Source: PMG-095 sp049324695
GTDB lineage: Bacteria > Myxococcota_A > Polyangia > Polyangiales > Polyangiaceae
Direction of reading: 5' to 3'
NCBI GenBank assembly: GCA_049324695.1
Contig: JBMOMJ010000056.1
Coordinates: 62,001 to 126,000, forward strand
DNA: 64,000 nt
A program made the translations under genes and the position numbers. The notes beneath the pieces are model-generated. The model had not been told where the DNA came from and ran no database searches. It saw only the letters and a program-made list of their open reading frames with translations. The number at the start of each line of letters is the position of its first letter. Within the stretch, counting starts at the first letter, position 1. Of this stretch, positions 1 through 11,006 are shown piece after piece.

Positions 1-41
1 TCATATCGCAGGTCCGCCGAGCTGAAACCCGAAGGCGCCGT

Positions 42-65
42 GTGGGAGAAGGCAGCTTCTCCCAC
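42..65. terminator. Perfect hairpin, candidate terminator
   Basis: A 10-bp perfect stem (GTGGGAGAAG pairing with CTTCTCCCAC) encloses a 4-nt GCAG loop. It lies just beyond the 3' end of the XRE regulator (stop at 111-113) and near the left edge of the window. No T-run follows on either strand, so a Rho-independent terminator is plausible but not proven; it could also serve an unseen plus-strand gene ending left of the window. Confidence 0.5.
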
Positions 66-110
66 CCCAACGCCAGGCCAGGCGCGGCCTACTATTGGAT
101 TGCCTCGAAC

Positions 111-476
111 TCAGCTGCGCGCGCGAGGCCGTCTCGAGGAGCGGGGACTGCGACCGCCCGCGAAAGCGGGACCGAGCAACGAGATGATATCGTCCCAGCG
201 CTCTGGCTTCTTCATTAGTGCGCCGAACAGATTCGGAGGCAGGTGACCCGCTGCCGCCATCCAGCGATAGAGATCAACTCCGTCGATATCGAGGTAGGTT
301 GCGATTTCTTCTAGGCGTGAGATGCCAATGCCTTTGCACAGCCCGGATTCGAGCATGCCGACATAGCTTCCGGAGCGGACTCCCAGCTTGCGCGCGAGGT
401 CTTTTTGAGTGAGACCGCGGTGCATGCGAGCGGAGCGAATTAGCTGACCGATTCGTTTGGTGCCTTTCGTAGCCAT
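111..476 (-). CDS. XRE-family helix-turn-helix regulator
   Basis: A predicted DNA-binding regulator of about 121 residues. The Cro/CI-type helix-turn-helix lies near residues 10-60: IGQLIRSARMHRGLTQKDLA, then LGVRSGSYVGMLESG as the recognition region. A short Trp/Pro-containing segment follows (YRWMAAAGHLPP) and then a basic tail (RSPRSSRRPRARS). The frame stays open up to an ATG at 569, but that codon sits inside an inverted repeat (546-572), so the ATG at 476 (MATKGTKRIG) is preferred; an AAAGGAGG sequence lies about 40 nt upstream of it, too far to be its own ribosome binding site. No neighbour suggests a target, so autoregulation is the simplest guess. Confidence 0.75.
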   Translation of the reverse strand: MATKGTKRIGQLIRSARMHRGLTQKDLARKLGVRSGSYVGMLESGLCKGIGISRLEEIATYLDIDGVDLYRWMAAAGHLPPNLFGALMKKPERWDDIISLLGPAFAGGRSPRSSRRPRARS

Positions 477-545
477 GGATCCCGTTGCCGCACTGGCGAT
501 GATCCCGAGTGCGGCCCCTCCTTTCGTTCTAGCGAGCGGAAAGGG

Positions 546-572
546 TCTATGAGTTTCTATCAAACCCATAGA
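546..572. promoter_or_regulatory. Inverted repeat, candidate operator of the XRE regulator
   Basis: TCTATGAGTTT (546-556) and AAACCCATAGA (562-572) form an 11-bp inverted repeat with one mismatch around a 5-nt centre. It lies 70-96 bp upstream of the chosen start of the XRE gene, the usual place for an autoregulatory operator. The two half sites are much more AT-rich than their surroundings. Binding by the neighbouring regulator is inferred. Confidence 0.5.
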
Positions 573-1603
573 ACGCCCTCTGACGAGCGCTACCTTAACT
601 CCAAGTTCTGCCTGATGGGTAGTGGCGAAAGCCGCTCAGTAATGATTTTCCTGAGGGGTGATGAATCATCCACAAGGGTTCCTCAACCTGCGCGCTTCGC
701 GCAACTCGCTCCGTCGAATGAGACGCGATGTATGAAATTGCGTCACGCTGTTGACGAGCCCAACCCACCCTCGAGGTAGATCCTCGTGAGCCCAAGGAAA
801 TTGCTGGCTAGCTCAACTTCGACACCCCCAAGGGTGCTACGCCGTTCAGCGCTGGGCGCGGTCCTGCCGTCGCCCCGAGTGCTCGCGTCCTAGTCAAATT
901 CGCTCACTCGCACTCTGGCCTCGTGGCCGGCACGTCTAAGCGACTTTCCCTCGAGATCGCGACTGATTCCGTTACTACGCCGGATGCGACATGCACGCTT
1001 CAGCCACGCCGCCGCGGATTCGCCTCAGCACAAATGCCCCAGAAACGCGGCGAAAAGCGTTGCACGTGCGCCTTTGAAAGCCCGAGTGACGCGCTCCATC
1101 TGCGAGCGAGCGCTGCACGCATAAGCGTGGAGTGTTGCTCGGTACGGTGGGTGAGTAATCGTCACTCACAATCGAAGACTTCAACTTCACTATCGGCGAT
1201 ACATCAACTCGCGACGCAGGCGTTACTCGACATCACGGCGGATTCTGCACTCACGGGGGTTGCAATTGGGCGCTTGTTCTCTCACTGAGAAACGATGCAG
1301 CGTCGCTTCGCACAACGATCTGCCTTCCAACACGTCCGTGTGTTTGGCGTCAAAAGACTTCACGGCGATGATTCGTGCCTGTGGATGCCGACGGGCCGAC
1401 GTACGAACATGAGACAGCCCGCTTCAGAAGCCGCGTGCAACAGCGCGCGTTTCTGTGGGGTTGTCGCCAAGTTACCGCGACTTTTGCTGGTAGGAAACAG
1501 TACGCGCGCATGCCGAAGTGGCGGATATGGTCGGCGCGCTCTTGCGCGTTAAATGGGGCGAAGCGGATGCAACCGCGCACTCGGTCGAGTAATAGGGTTG
1601 CAA
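573..1603. other. About 1 kb with no convincing gene
   Basis: Open frames here (for example 923-1288 on the plus strand and 975-1190 on the minus strand) are short and have residue composition unlike the real genes of this window, with no recognisable motif or ribosome binding site. No RNA gene, long inverted repeat or insertion sequence end could be recognised by eye. It may be decayed coding DNA or a long regulatory spacer before the glycine-rich lipoprotein gene. Confidence 0.4.
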
Positions 1604-3376
1604 ATGAGGAAGTCCCATCTGCCACTGCCAAAGCGGATGCACGAGGCAACTGGGCAGCGTGATTCTTTGCAGCGTGGAGTGGCTTGGGGCGTGAGCGTAT
1701 TCACGGCGATGTCCGCCCTCGCAGGCTGCGGCGAAGCCTTCACTAGTGGTAGTGAATCGACCGGCGGTAGCGCGGGTACGACGAATACCGGTGTCGGTGG
1801 TGCCTTGGGAGCGGGCGGCCAAACGAATGTTGCCAGCGGCGGCAACGGCAACGGCGCAGGCGGCAAGCTGATCAACAGTGGCGGGAGCCCTGCAGCAGGC
1901 ACCGGCGGCGACTCGGAGCATAGTGGCGGCGCGTGCAGCACAGGCGAGAGTCCAGCCAGCGCGGCGTGCACGGTCATCGAAGCGCTCGGTGTGTTCGTGT
2001 CCCCTAGAGGCAGTGATTCTAAGGGCAAAGGCAGCCGCGAGGCGCCATTCGCCACCTTGGCGAAAGCCATCTCCGAAGCGCGCAAGCAGAGCAAACGCGT
2101 GTACGCGTGTTCGACCGCGGGCGCTTTCAGCGAGAGCCTCTTGCTCGACGCGAGCTTCGATCAAACCGAGTTGTACGGTGGCTTCGATTGCGTCGATTGG
2201 ACCTATTCCGCCGACAAGCCGACTCAAGTGCAAAGCCCGACTGCTCGCGCTTTGATCGCGGTCGAGCTGTCTTCACTCGTCGTCGAGGATTTCACGTTCA
2301 GCGCGGCAGACGCAACGGAACCGGGCGACAGCAGCGCGGCCGCGTGGATCGTCAACTCGAAAGGAGTGGTGCTGCGCCGCGTGTCGCTGACGGCTGGAAA
2401 CGGCGCAGATGGCGCAAGCGGCATCGGGACACACGAACCCGCACCAAGAGGCGCCGACGGCAATCCCGGCGTAGCAGCCTGCCAAGTCTCGAAAGCGCCC
2501 AACGAAGGTGGTGCCTCGGTCACCACCAGCTGCGACGAGCCAACCGAGAGTGTTGGTGGCAATGGCGGCGATGGCGGCACCGACAACAAGAGCGGAGGCA
2601 ACGGTTCACCAGGTGAGCCGATCGCCATGGGTTCGCGCGGGCAAGCCGGTTATGGCCAAACGCTCGCGACTACTTGGAACTGCGGCGTTGGACCGAGCCT
2701 CGGCGGTGGTCAGGTTGGTAGCGACGGCGTGGGCCAACCTGCAGCGCCCGGTGGAATGACGAGCGCGTCCAATCAGGGCACTCTGACTGCGGACCGCTTC
2801 ATCGGCGTCGCGGGCCAAGACGGCGCGAATGGTGCGCCTGGGCAAGGCGGTGGCGGTGGTGGTGGTGCCATCGCTCCACTCTCCTGCGGCTCGACGCTTC
2901 CGCGCACGGGTGCATCCGGCGGTGGTGGCGGCGGCGGTGGCTGCGGAGGTAAGGGCGGTCGCGGCGGTGGCGCCGGTGGCGGCAGCTTCGCGCTGGTTTC
3001 GTTTCACTCCAACATCACGTTGGAAGGTGGCGTGCTCACCGCGCAACACGGAGGCAACGGCGGCAAGGGTGGCTTTGGTCAGCCTGGTGGCGCAGGTGGT
3101 CTCGGAGGCTTGCCCGGAGACGGCTCTTCCGGCTCACAGCCGGGTTGCGCGGGTGCGGCCGGTGGCAAAGGTGGAGATGGCGGTCACGGTGGTGGCGGCG
3201 CGGGTGGACCCTCGGCAGCCATCGTGTTCTCCGGCTGGCAACCAACCAAGATCGGTACGTTGCTGAAATCGAGCCGCACGTTGTCGAGCGGCGGCGAGGA
3301 CGGTGCCGGCAGCGGCAAAGGTTCCGGCATGGGTAGCCCTGGCACCTCGAGTGAAGTGCTGGGGCTCAGTGGCTAG
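1604..3376 (+). CDS. Glycine-rich repeat lipoprotein (PGRS-like)
   Basis: A predicted surface lipoprotein of about 590 residues. The start at 1604 gives a basic N-terminus, a hydrophobic stretch (GVAWGVSVFTAMSALAGC) and a lipobox LAGC. A Gly/Ser/Thr linker follows, then a globular part beginning VFVSPRGSDSKGKGSREAPF, which resembles the DUF1565/parallel beta-helix repeat start known from secreted bacterial proteins. The C-terminal half is very glycine-rich (runs such as GQGGGGGGGAIAPL), like the PGRS-type proteins annotated in Polyangiales. Starts at 1553 and 1637 are also possible; 1604 has AGGG just upstream. Low complexity makes the other frames open too, but only this frame has the signal peptide. 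Function unknown. Confidence 0.75.
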   Translation: MRKSHLPLPKRMHEATGQRDSLQRGVAWGVSVFTAMSALAGCGEAFTSGSESTGGSAGTTNTGVGGALGAGGQTNVASGGNGNGAGGKLINSGGSPAAGTGGDSEHSGGACSTGESPASAACTVIEALGVFVSPRGSDSKGKGSREAPFATLAKAISEARKQSKRVYACSTAGAFSESLLLDASFDQTELYGGFDCVDWTYSADKPTQVQSPTARALIAVELSSLVVEDFTFSAADATEPGDSSAAAWIVNSKGVVLRRVSLTAGNGADGASGIGTHEPAPRGADGNPGVAACQVSKAPNEGGASVTTSCDEPTESVGGNGGDGGTDNKSGGNGSPGEPIAMGSRGQAGYGQTLATTWNCGVGPSLGGGQVGSDGVGQPAAPGGMTSASNQGTLTADRFIGVAGQDGANGAPGQGGGGGGGAIAPLSCGSTLPRTGASGGGGGGGGCGGKGGRGGGAGGGSFALVSFHSNITLEGGVLTAQHGGNGGKGGFGQPGGAGGLGGLPGDGSSGSQPGCAGAAGGKGGDGGHGGGGAGGPSAAIVFSGWQPTKIGTLLKSSRTLSSGGEDGAGSGKGSGMGSPGTSSEVLGLSG

Positions 3377-3456
3377 CCACTCAGCGATTCAGCGCGTCGA
3401 AAAGCTGGCGGCCGCACTCGGCGGCTGTGCTCATCGTCAATCGCGTGGAGGGAGTC

Positions 3457-3500
3457 TCTTCCGAATTCACTTCGGAAGAGGGGCGGCGCGTGCCGCCCCC
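3457..3500. terminator. Two adjacent perfect hairpins between convergent genes
   Basis: CTCTTCCGAA (3457-3466) pairs perfectly with TTCGGAAGAG (3472-3481). Right after it GGGGCGGC (3481-3488) pairs perfectly with GCCGCCCC (3493-3500). They lie between the stop of the glycine-rich lipoprotein gene and the stop of gyrB, so they may end transcription from both sides. There is no strong T-run on either strand. Confidence 0.55.
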
Positions 3501-3505
3501 ACAAA

Positions 3506-5965
<2,460 letters not shown>

Positions 5966-6111
5966 AATCGAATCCTCGTTGAACCGCTCGTCCGTCGCTC
6001 GACAACGGACTCAGCAGGGGGGTCGACTGCGGGCTCGATCCAAGACCGAAATCAGGTGCTGTTGGCGCCTTTCGAGGCTGGCTCAGCGAGCCCGCAAAAC
6101 CGGCTTTTCCT

Positions 6112-6140
6112 ATAGTATTTTCCGAGCGGCGCCGCAACTG
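6112..6140 (-). promoter_or_regulatory. Candidate gyrB promoter
   Basis: On the minus strand a TACTAT -10-like hexamer (6112-6117) lies 17 bp after CAGTTG (6135-6140), a weak -35. It is in the 239-bp recF-gyrB gap, within the most AT-rich piece of that gap. The -35 match is poor, so this is only a suggestion. Confidence 0.3.
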
Positions 6141-6204
6141 AATTGGGCTGAAATTTCACCGAAAAACGCGCGCTAGCGAGCGCTCTCGGACGGTCTCTTT
6201 CGGG

Positions 6205-7350
6205 CTACGAATTCGATGCCGAGATCGCCCGCCGCAGGACGCCGCTTTCGACGCTGAAGTCGAGTCGTTCGCTCGCGCGGTCGGGCGTCGGAAATAGTTC
6301 GGGCCGCGTCGTTGTAACGAACACTTGGCCCGCGTTCGTGCGCAAAACTTCGTAAACCGCGCCGGTTCGCGCGGGGTCGAGTTCACTGGAAACGTCGTCG
6401 AGGAGTAACACCGCAGGCGCTCCGCGAGCACGCGAGATCGCATCGAGCTCGGCGAGCTTCAGCGCCAAGGTCAGAATCCGTTGCTGCCCCTGCGAGGCGT
6501 GCGAGCGCGCCGGACGTGCGTCGAGCGAAAGCGCGAGCTCGTCACGACCTGGGCCGAAACTCGCCGCCCGGCGCAGCCGATCTTTGGTGCGGCGCGCTTC
6601 GAGCTCTCGGCGAAACTGCGCAGCATCGTGGGTACCGCCGGCCAGGTAGCTCACGTCGAGCGCCAGCGTGGCCGGAGCCAGCCGCGCGAAACGCAGCGGC
6701 ACGAGCTCGGTCAGAGTGCTGGCCGCGCGCTCACGAGCCAGCTGATAGCGCGCGCCGTCTTCAGCGGCGACCTGCTCGAAGGCATCGAGCTCGGAAGCTC
6801 GCTCGCCGCGTTCCTCGAGCGCACGCTGGCGCTCCTTCATGGCGCGCTCGTAACGGCTCTTGCGCTCATAACCCGCCGGGTCGATGAACAGCGCCACGCG
6901 ATCGAGCAAGCGACGCCGTACGCTGCCTGCACCAGCCACGAGCTCCAGATCGCCGGGATGGAACGCCACCACCGGCGTTCGTTGCGCATAATCGACCAAG
7001 CGCGGCGGCCGCTTGCCATCGATGCTCGCGCGGCGCACACGCGGGGCCAACACCATCAGTTGCTCGCGGCTGCGTGTTCCCTCCACCAACTCGGCGCGCA
7101 CGCTGGCTTGCTCGGAGCCATGGCGAATCAGCGTCGGCAGTTTCTCAGTGCGGAAGCTGCGCGTGGTGGCCACGAAGTACAGCGCTTCCAACAAGCTGGT
7201 CTTGCCCTGGCCGTTGTCTCCCGAAATCACGTTCAGGCGCGGCCCGGGCTCGAAGACTGCTCGCTCGAAATTACGAAAGCCGCTCAGCACCACGCGCCGG
7301 AACGCAATCAGCGTCCCGAGAGCTGCTGCAGGCGCGCTCGCGTCGCTCAA
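6205..7350 (-). CDS. recF: DNA replication and repair protein RecF
   Basis: An SMC-like ABC ATPase that helps load RecA at gapped DNA. The product is 381 residues. Walker A is at residues 44-52 (GDNGQGKTS) after the typical LSGFRNFE start. The ABC signature region is ASQGQQRILTLALKLAEL near 290-310, and Walker B is VLLLDDVSSELD. The gene overlaps the dnaN stop by 4 bp (ATGA), so the two are translationally coupled. Length and motif order are normal for RecF. Confidence 0.95.
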   Translation of the reverse strand: MSDASAPAAALGTLIAFRRVVLSGFRNFERAVFEPGPRLNVISGDNGQGKTSLLEALYFVATTRSFRTEKLPTLIRHGSEQASVRAELVEGTRSREQLMVLAPRVRRASIDGKRPPRLVDYAQRTPVVAFHPGDLELVAGAGSVRRRLLDRVALFIDPAGYERKSRYERAMKERQRALEERGERASELDAFEQVAAEDGARYQLARERAASTLTELVPLRFARLAPATLALDVSYLAGGTHDAAQFRRELEARRTKDRLRRAASFGPGRDELALSLDARPARSHASQGQQRILTLALKLAELDAISRARGAPAVLLLDDVSSELDPARTGAVYEVLRTNAGQVFVTTTRPELFPTPDRASERLDFSVESGVLRRAISASNS

Positions 7351-8498
7351 ATGCGCATCGGCATCACGACCGCGAGGTACGTCGAATTGCCGCTCGCCGT
7401 CGAGGGGCGCACCACGGCGGGATCCAGCTCGCCGCTGATGCCCAGAACCACCTCGTCGTCTTCGATCGCGCCGAGCAGATCCAAGAAGTAGCGCGCGTTG
7501 AAGCCGACGGTGATCTCGGCGCCGTCGTAGTCGACGGCAACCTCGTCGAAGCCTTCGCCACTCTCGGGGCTTTCGCTCTCGAAGCGCATCTTGCCCTGGC
7601 TCAGGCTCAACTTGATGCCACCCGTGCGATCGCTGGCTGCCACGCTCACGGCCTTCAGCGCGTCGGCGAGCTGCAAGCGCGGTGCGCGCACGCTGTGCTC
7701 GCTGCGCTCCGGGATCACCTGCTGGTACGGCGGGAACTGCGCGTCCACGAGCTTCACGCTGAAGCGCAAACCTTCGAGCTCGAAGAAGGCGTTCGGCCCG
7801 CCCTGCACGATCTTGATTTCGCTCACGTCGGCGCCGCTTTCGCCCTTGGCCTCACTCGCGATCTCGTCGCACAGGCGCTTCAGCTCCAATACGCCCTTCA
7901 GCGGAATCAGCAGCGTGGTGGAAGCGTGCTTGCCGCGCACGAGCATCTCCATCTTCGACAAGCGGTGCCCATCCGTGGTCACCATGCGCACGTGCTCACC
8001 GTCCCACTCGAACAGCGCGCTGTTCAGGTGCAGACGAGTGTCGTCGGTCGAGATCGAAAAGTAGGTAGCAGCGATTAGACGCGACAAAGCGCGCGCGTCG
8101 AGCGTGAGCACGGGTGCGTTGGGATCCGGCTCCGGCAACGACGGAAACTCTTCACCGGGCACGCCGTGCAGCGTGAAGCGACGCGCGGAACCCACGGCGC
8201 GAATCGTCGTTGCCGAGTTCGCCGACACGCTGATCGCGAGCGGACCGTCCGGCATCATGCGCACGCGCTCGAGCAAGTCACGAGCACCAACCGCCACGGA
8301 ACCACCAGCTTGCACCTCGGCTTGCAGGGTCGTGCTCATGGCCAAATACAAATCCGTCGCAGCAACACGCAGCCGATCTGGACCCTTCACCTCGAGCAGA
8401 ACGTTGCCGAGCACCGGCATGGTGCTTTTCTTGTCGGCGACGCCCTGGCACCGACTCAGGACTTTCAGGAGGTCCTTCTTGCTCACGACGACTTGCAT
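7347..8498 (-). CDS. dnaN: DNA polymerase III sliding clamp (beta subunit)
   Basis: The ring-shaped clamp that tethers DNA polymerase III to DNA. The 383-residue product starts MQVVVSKKDLLKVLSRCQGV and ends with MPMRI, the usual form of the C-terminal tail of the clamp. Characteristic segments include MPVLGNVLLEV near 27 and HLNSALFEWDGEHVRMVTTD in the second domain. It heads the dnaN-recF-gyrB run. No dnaA is next to it: the next gene upstream belongs to cytochrome c maturation. Confidence 0.95.
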   Translation of the reverse strand: MQVVVSKKDLLKVLSRCQGVADKKSTMPVLGNVLLEVKGPDRLRVAATDLYLAMSTTLQAEVQAGGSVAVGARDLLERVRMMPDGPLAISVSANSATTIRAVGSARRFTLHGVPGEEFPSLPEPDPNAPVLTLDARALSRLIAATYFSISTDDTRLHLNSALFEWDGEHVRMVTTDGHRLSKMEMLVRGKHASTTLLIPLKGVLELKRLCDEIASEAKGESGADVSEIKIVQGGPNAFFELEGLRFSVKLVDAQFPPYQQVIPERSEHSVRAPRLQLADALKAVSVAASDRTGGIKLSLSQGKMRFESESPESGEGFDEVAVDYDGAEITVGFNARYFLDLLGAIEDDEVVLGISGELDPAVVRPSTASGNSTYLAVVMPMRI

Positions 8499-8616
8499 TG
8501 CGATGCGACGTGTAACCGGGTCCGCTCGCTGGCGCCAGCGGCTCTGCGTCCTCCTCGCGTGACCCTACCGGACGGCGGGAACGCTTCTGCTCGCCTCCGC
8601 TCTCTTCGGATCAAAG

Positions 8617-8840
8617 AATGGAAATAAATCAAATAAGTCGTTGTTATAGGCCCTGTGGACGCTGGGGAAAACCGTCTAACTGATTGAATTCATTGCTAAA
8701 TGGATCATGGTGGCCTGTGAGCGTTCTTTGGTCTCCAATGTAGGACACCTGCCGGTAACTTGACGGACGCGTCGTCGTCCACCGCCAGTCACATGGACGA
8801 TCCAGAGAGATTTCCAGAAGTTATCCTCAGCCTGTGGAGA
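8617..8840. other. Possible replication origin segment with degenerate DnaA boxes
   Basis: This is the core of the 408-bp gap upstream of dnaN, which has no gene. AT-rich DNA near 8617-8710 (for example AATAAATCAAATAAG) contrasts with the GC-rich flanks. TTATCCTCA at 8821-8829 differs from the DnaA box TTATCCACA by one base, and TGTGGAGAC a few bases later is an inverted, weaker copy. A third partial match, CTGTGGACGCTGGGGAAAAC, starts near 8652. Origins commonly lie beside dnaN, but the boxes are few and imperfect and dnaA is absent, so the call is tentative. Confidence 0.35.
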
Positions 8841-8906
8841 CGCGACGGCTCACTGGCCGGTGAACGTTCGGCCTCCTGCCGGCGACTATGCGATGAGTAC
8901 GAGCCG

Positions 8907-10322
8907 TTAGGCTGCGCGAGGCCGCCGACGTTTGCGTGCAGCCGCAGGTTCCAAGGTGTCCCTACCCAGGCGAGCCAGCGCGTTCAAAAGCACGCGGCGT
9001 GCGTCTGCATAGGCGACGGGACCCAGATCGCCGCGTTGCTTGGAGCGTTCCACCTCCACCAGCTCGCTGAGCAGCACGTCGCGGGCGCGCTTGAGGTCCT
9101 GTGTCTTAGAGCCGGAGCCATCGAGTCTTAGCAAGCCGCGCGCCGAGGCGAGGCCGAGCCCGACGAAGCCGGCGGCGACCAGGACCGCTACCCAGCGCCC
9201 GTTGCCTGGCACGGGCAAGCCGCTCAGCGTCACGGTGAAGCCGTTCGCGAGCTCGTCGCCGCGTTCGAGCAGCTTGCGCGTGACGAGCACGCGTTTGCCC
9301 TGCGGGTTCGAGGAAACTTGCGGCGGCTCGAAGCCGTCGACTTCCAGGTGCATTTGCGATGACGCTTCGGCGATCACGCGCAGCTCGGCGAGGCGCGGCA
9401 ACGTGCCGAGGCGGAACGTGGCACTCGCGTCCGAACCTTTCGGTACTTGGAAGCGCGCGCTGAGATCGTGTTGACCCGGCGTGAAGGTGCCCTTCAAGCG
9501 CGCGCCTTCGCCCGGCACCGCTTCGAAGCCCACATCGCTCATGCCTTGCTGCGCGTTGAAGGCTTTGAAGCCTTCGGGCAAGCGCACGACCACGTTGCTC
9601 GGCACCCAAGTGACGTTGCCCACGTTGAATACGCGGTACAAAAGCTCGAACACGAAGACGTCGTCGCGCGGCTCGATGTAGACGAAGCTGCGCATGCCAA
9701 CCAGCGCATTTTCCAGGCTTTGCGTCACGGGGAACACATGCAACAGCACGCGCTGACCCAGCTCGCCGAGTGGGAAAGGCGTCGAGGCGTACTCCGCGGC
9801 GCCGCTCTTGAACGTCACCCGATAGCTGTATTCGCTCGCCGCGGTGAGGCCGTCGAAGCGAGCGCGGCCCTCGGCGTTCGTGCGCTGGAAGCGTTCGGAG
9901 CGCGACTCACCCTCCGAAATCTTCTGGAACATGATGCCGAGGCGCACGTCTGCGTTCGGGATGGGTTTGCTCTCACCATCGACAATCACGGCTTCGATGG
10001 TGCCCTTGGGTAGGTCGCTCGCCGGTGCACTCTCGTCGCGCGGAGTTCCTGCGTGTGGGTTGCGCGGCGCCACGGTTTGCGCGCCGGTTTCGGGATGGCC
10101 AGGTGGCAACGCAGTCGCGCTCGTTGCCGGGGCGGGACCGTGTGGGCTCGCGCTGGAGGTTGCGCCCGGTGTGCGCGCTGGTGCCGCCGCGCTGCCGGCG
10201 ACAGGTGGATGCCCCGGGGGCAACGGAGTGCCCGGCGTGAGTGGTGATTGGGCCTGCGCGCCGCTCGTAGCGAGCAACGCCGCCACGAGGACACCTCCAC
10301 ACCATGCAAGCGCGTGCCTCAC
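8907..10322 (-). CDS. Secreted protein with carboxypeptidase regulatory-like domain and C-terminal membrane helix
   Basis: A predicted envelope protein of 471 residues. It has a cleavable signal peptide ending ATSGAQAQ near residue 25, a Pro/Ala-rich linker with PLPPGHP-type repeats to about 105, then a beta-sandwich of the carboxypeptidase regulatory type (GTIEAVIVDGESKPIPNADV). Further beta-rich domains follow, then a membrane helix near 385-405 (WVAVLVAAGFVGLGLASA) and a basic cytoplasmic tail. It overlaps the upstream CcmI-like gene by 4 bp and is the third gene after ccmF, so a role in cytochrome c maturation or its membrane assembly is inferred; no catalytic motif was seen. Confidence 0.7.
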   Translation of the reverse strand: MRHALAWCGGVLVAALLATSGAQAQSPLTPGTPLPPGHPPVAGSAAAPARTPGATSSASPHGPAPATSATALPPGHPETGAQTVAPRNPHAGTPRDESAPASDLPKGTIEAVIVDGESKPIPNADVRLGIMFQKISEGESRSERFQRTNAEGRARFDGLTAASEYSYRVTFKSGAAEYASTPFPLGELGQRVLLHVFPVTQSLENALVGMRSFVYIEPRDDVFVFELLYRVFNVGNVTWVPSNVVVRLPEGFKAFNAQQGMSDVGFEAVPGEGARLKGTFTPGQHDLSARFQVPKGSDASATFRLGTLPRLAELRVIAEASSQMHLEVDGFEPPQVSSNPQGKRVLVTRKLLERGDELANGFTVTLSGLPVPGNGRWVAVLVAAGFVGLGLASARGLLRLDGSGSKTQDLKRARDVLLSELVEVERSKQRGDLGPVAYADARRVLLNALARLGRDTLEPAAARKRRRPRAA

Positions 10323-10999
10323 GCGATCTTCTCCTCACCGCTACCGGTTTTGGCTACGGATGGCTCCTGCAGCGTCTTGCCGCAGTGCTTGCAAAAGCGC
10401 GCGTCGGAGTCGTTCCAGGTTTCGCAGTCTTTACAGCGAAGTTCGCCCTCGCGCGTTTCTGCTTCGGGTGACGCGGCGCCATCCACGCCGTCGTCACTCG
10501 ACGGTTCGTTTTCGGGCGCTGGTTCCTTGGTTGCTTCGGCTTCGTCGGGAGAAGCTGCCAGCGCGGCTTGAATGCGAGCCTCGGCGAGTTCTTCGGCGAG
10601 CTTGCGCGTCTCGGCCAACGATTCGTCGACGCGCGCGATGAGCCGCTTGGCCTCTGCGCGGTAGCGCGCCGAAAACTCTTGGTAGTCCTCTTCGCTGATC
10701 TTTCCGACGCTGCGCTCGAACTCGAGATCCTTGAGTGCACGCAGCACCGCGAGCTTCTGTTCTTCTTCAGCGCTCGGAGCTCCGTAAGAGAGCGCCTCGT
10801 CGAGCGAAAGCTCGCTGTCGTCCGCGAGGCTCGACACACTCGACCACAACAGCGCAACCACCAGCGTGAGCGCCGCCGCAGCAAGGCCAAGCACTGCCCA
10901 AGGCAGACCGTAAAGAGAGCCCAGCGCCGCCACTCCGAGCAACGTGGTGACTCCCGCGATGGGAGCCAGCGCACCCACACGAACTTTTGGCATTTTCAT
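10319..10999 (-). CDS. CcmI-like membrane protein with C-terminal zinc ribbon
   Basis: A 226-residue protein with two N-terminal membrane helices (about 8-50, including LYGLPWAVLGLAAAALTLVV). The next segment, LRALKDLEFERSVGKISEED, is of the kind found after the first helices of CcmI/CcmH-type cytochrome c biogenesis proteins. A coiled stretch and an acidic linker follow, and the protein ends with a zinc ribbon (CKDC then FCKHC near 190-205). It lies 7 bp downstream of the ccmF stop, and its own end overlaps the next gene by 4 bp. It probably helps handle apocytochrome with the haem lyase. The zinc ribbon is not usual in CcmI. Confidence 0.65.
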   Translation of the reverse strand: MKMPKVRVGALAPIAGVTTLLGVAALGSLYGLPWAVLGLAAAALTLVVALLWSSVSSLADDSELSLDEALSYGAPSAEEEQKLAVLRALKDLEFERSVGKISEEDYQEFSARYRAEAKRLIARVDESLAETRKLAEELAEARIQAALAASPDEAEATKEPAPENEPSSDDGVDGAASPEAETREGELRCKDCETWNDSDARFCKHCGKTLQEPSVAKTGSGEEKIA

Positions 11000-11006
11000 G
11001 GAAAGC

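Noticed and set aside
923..1288. 121-codon frame in the gene-poor start of the window
   Set aside because: Amino acid make-up and lack of ribosome binding site or motif do not support a gene.
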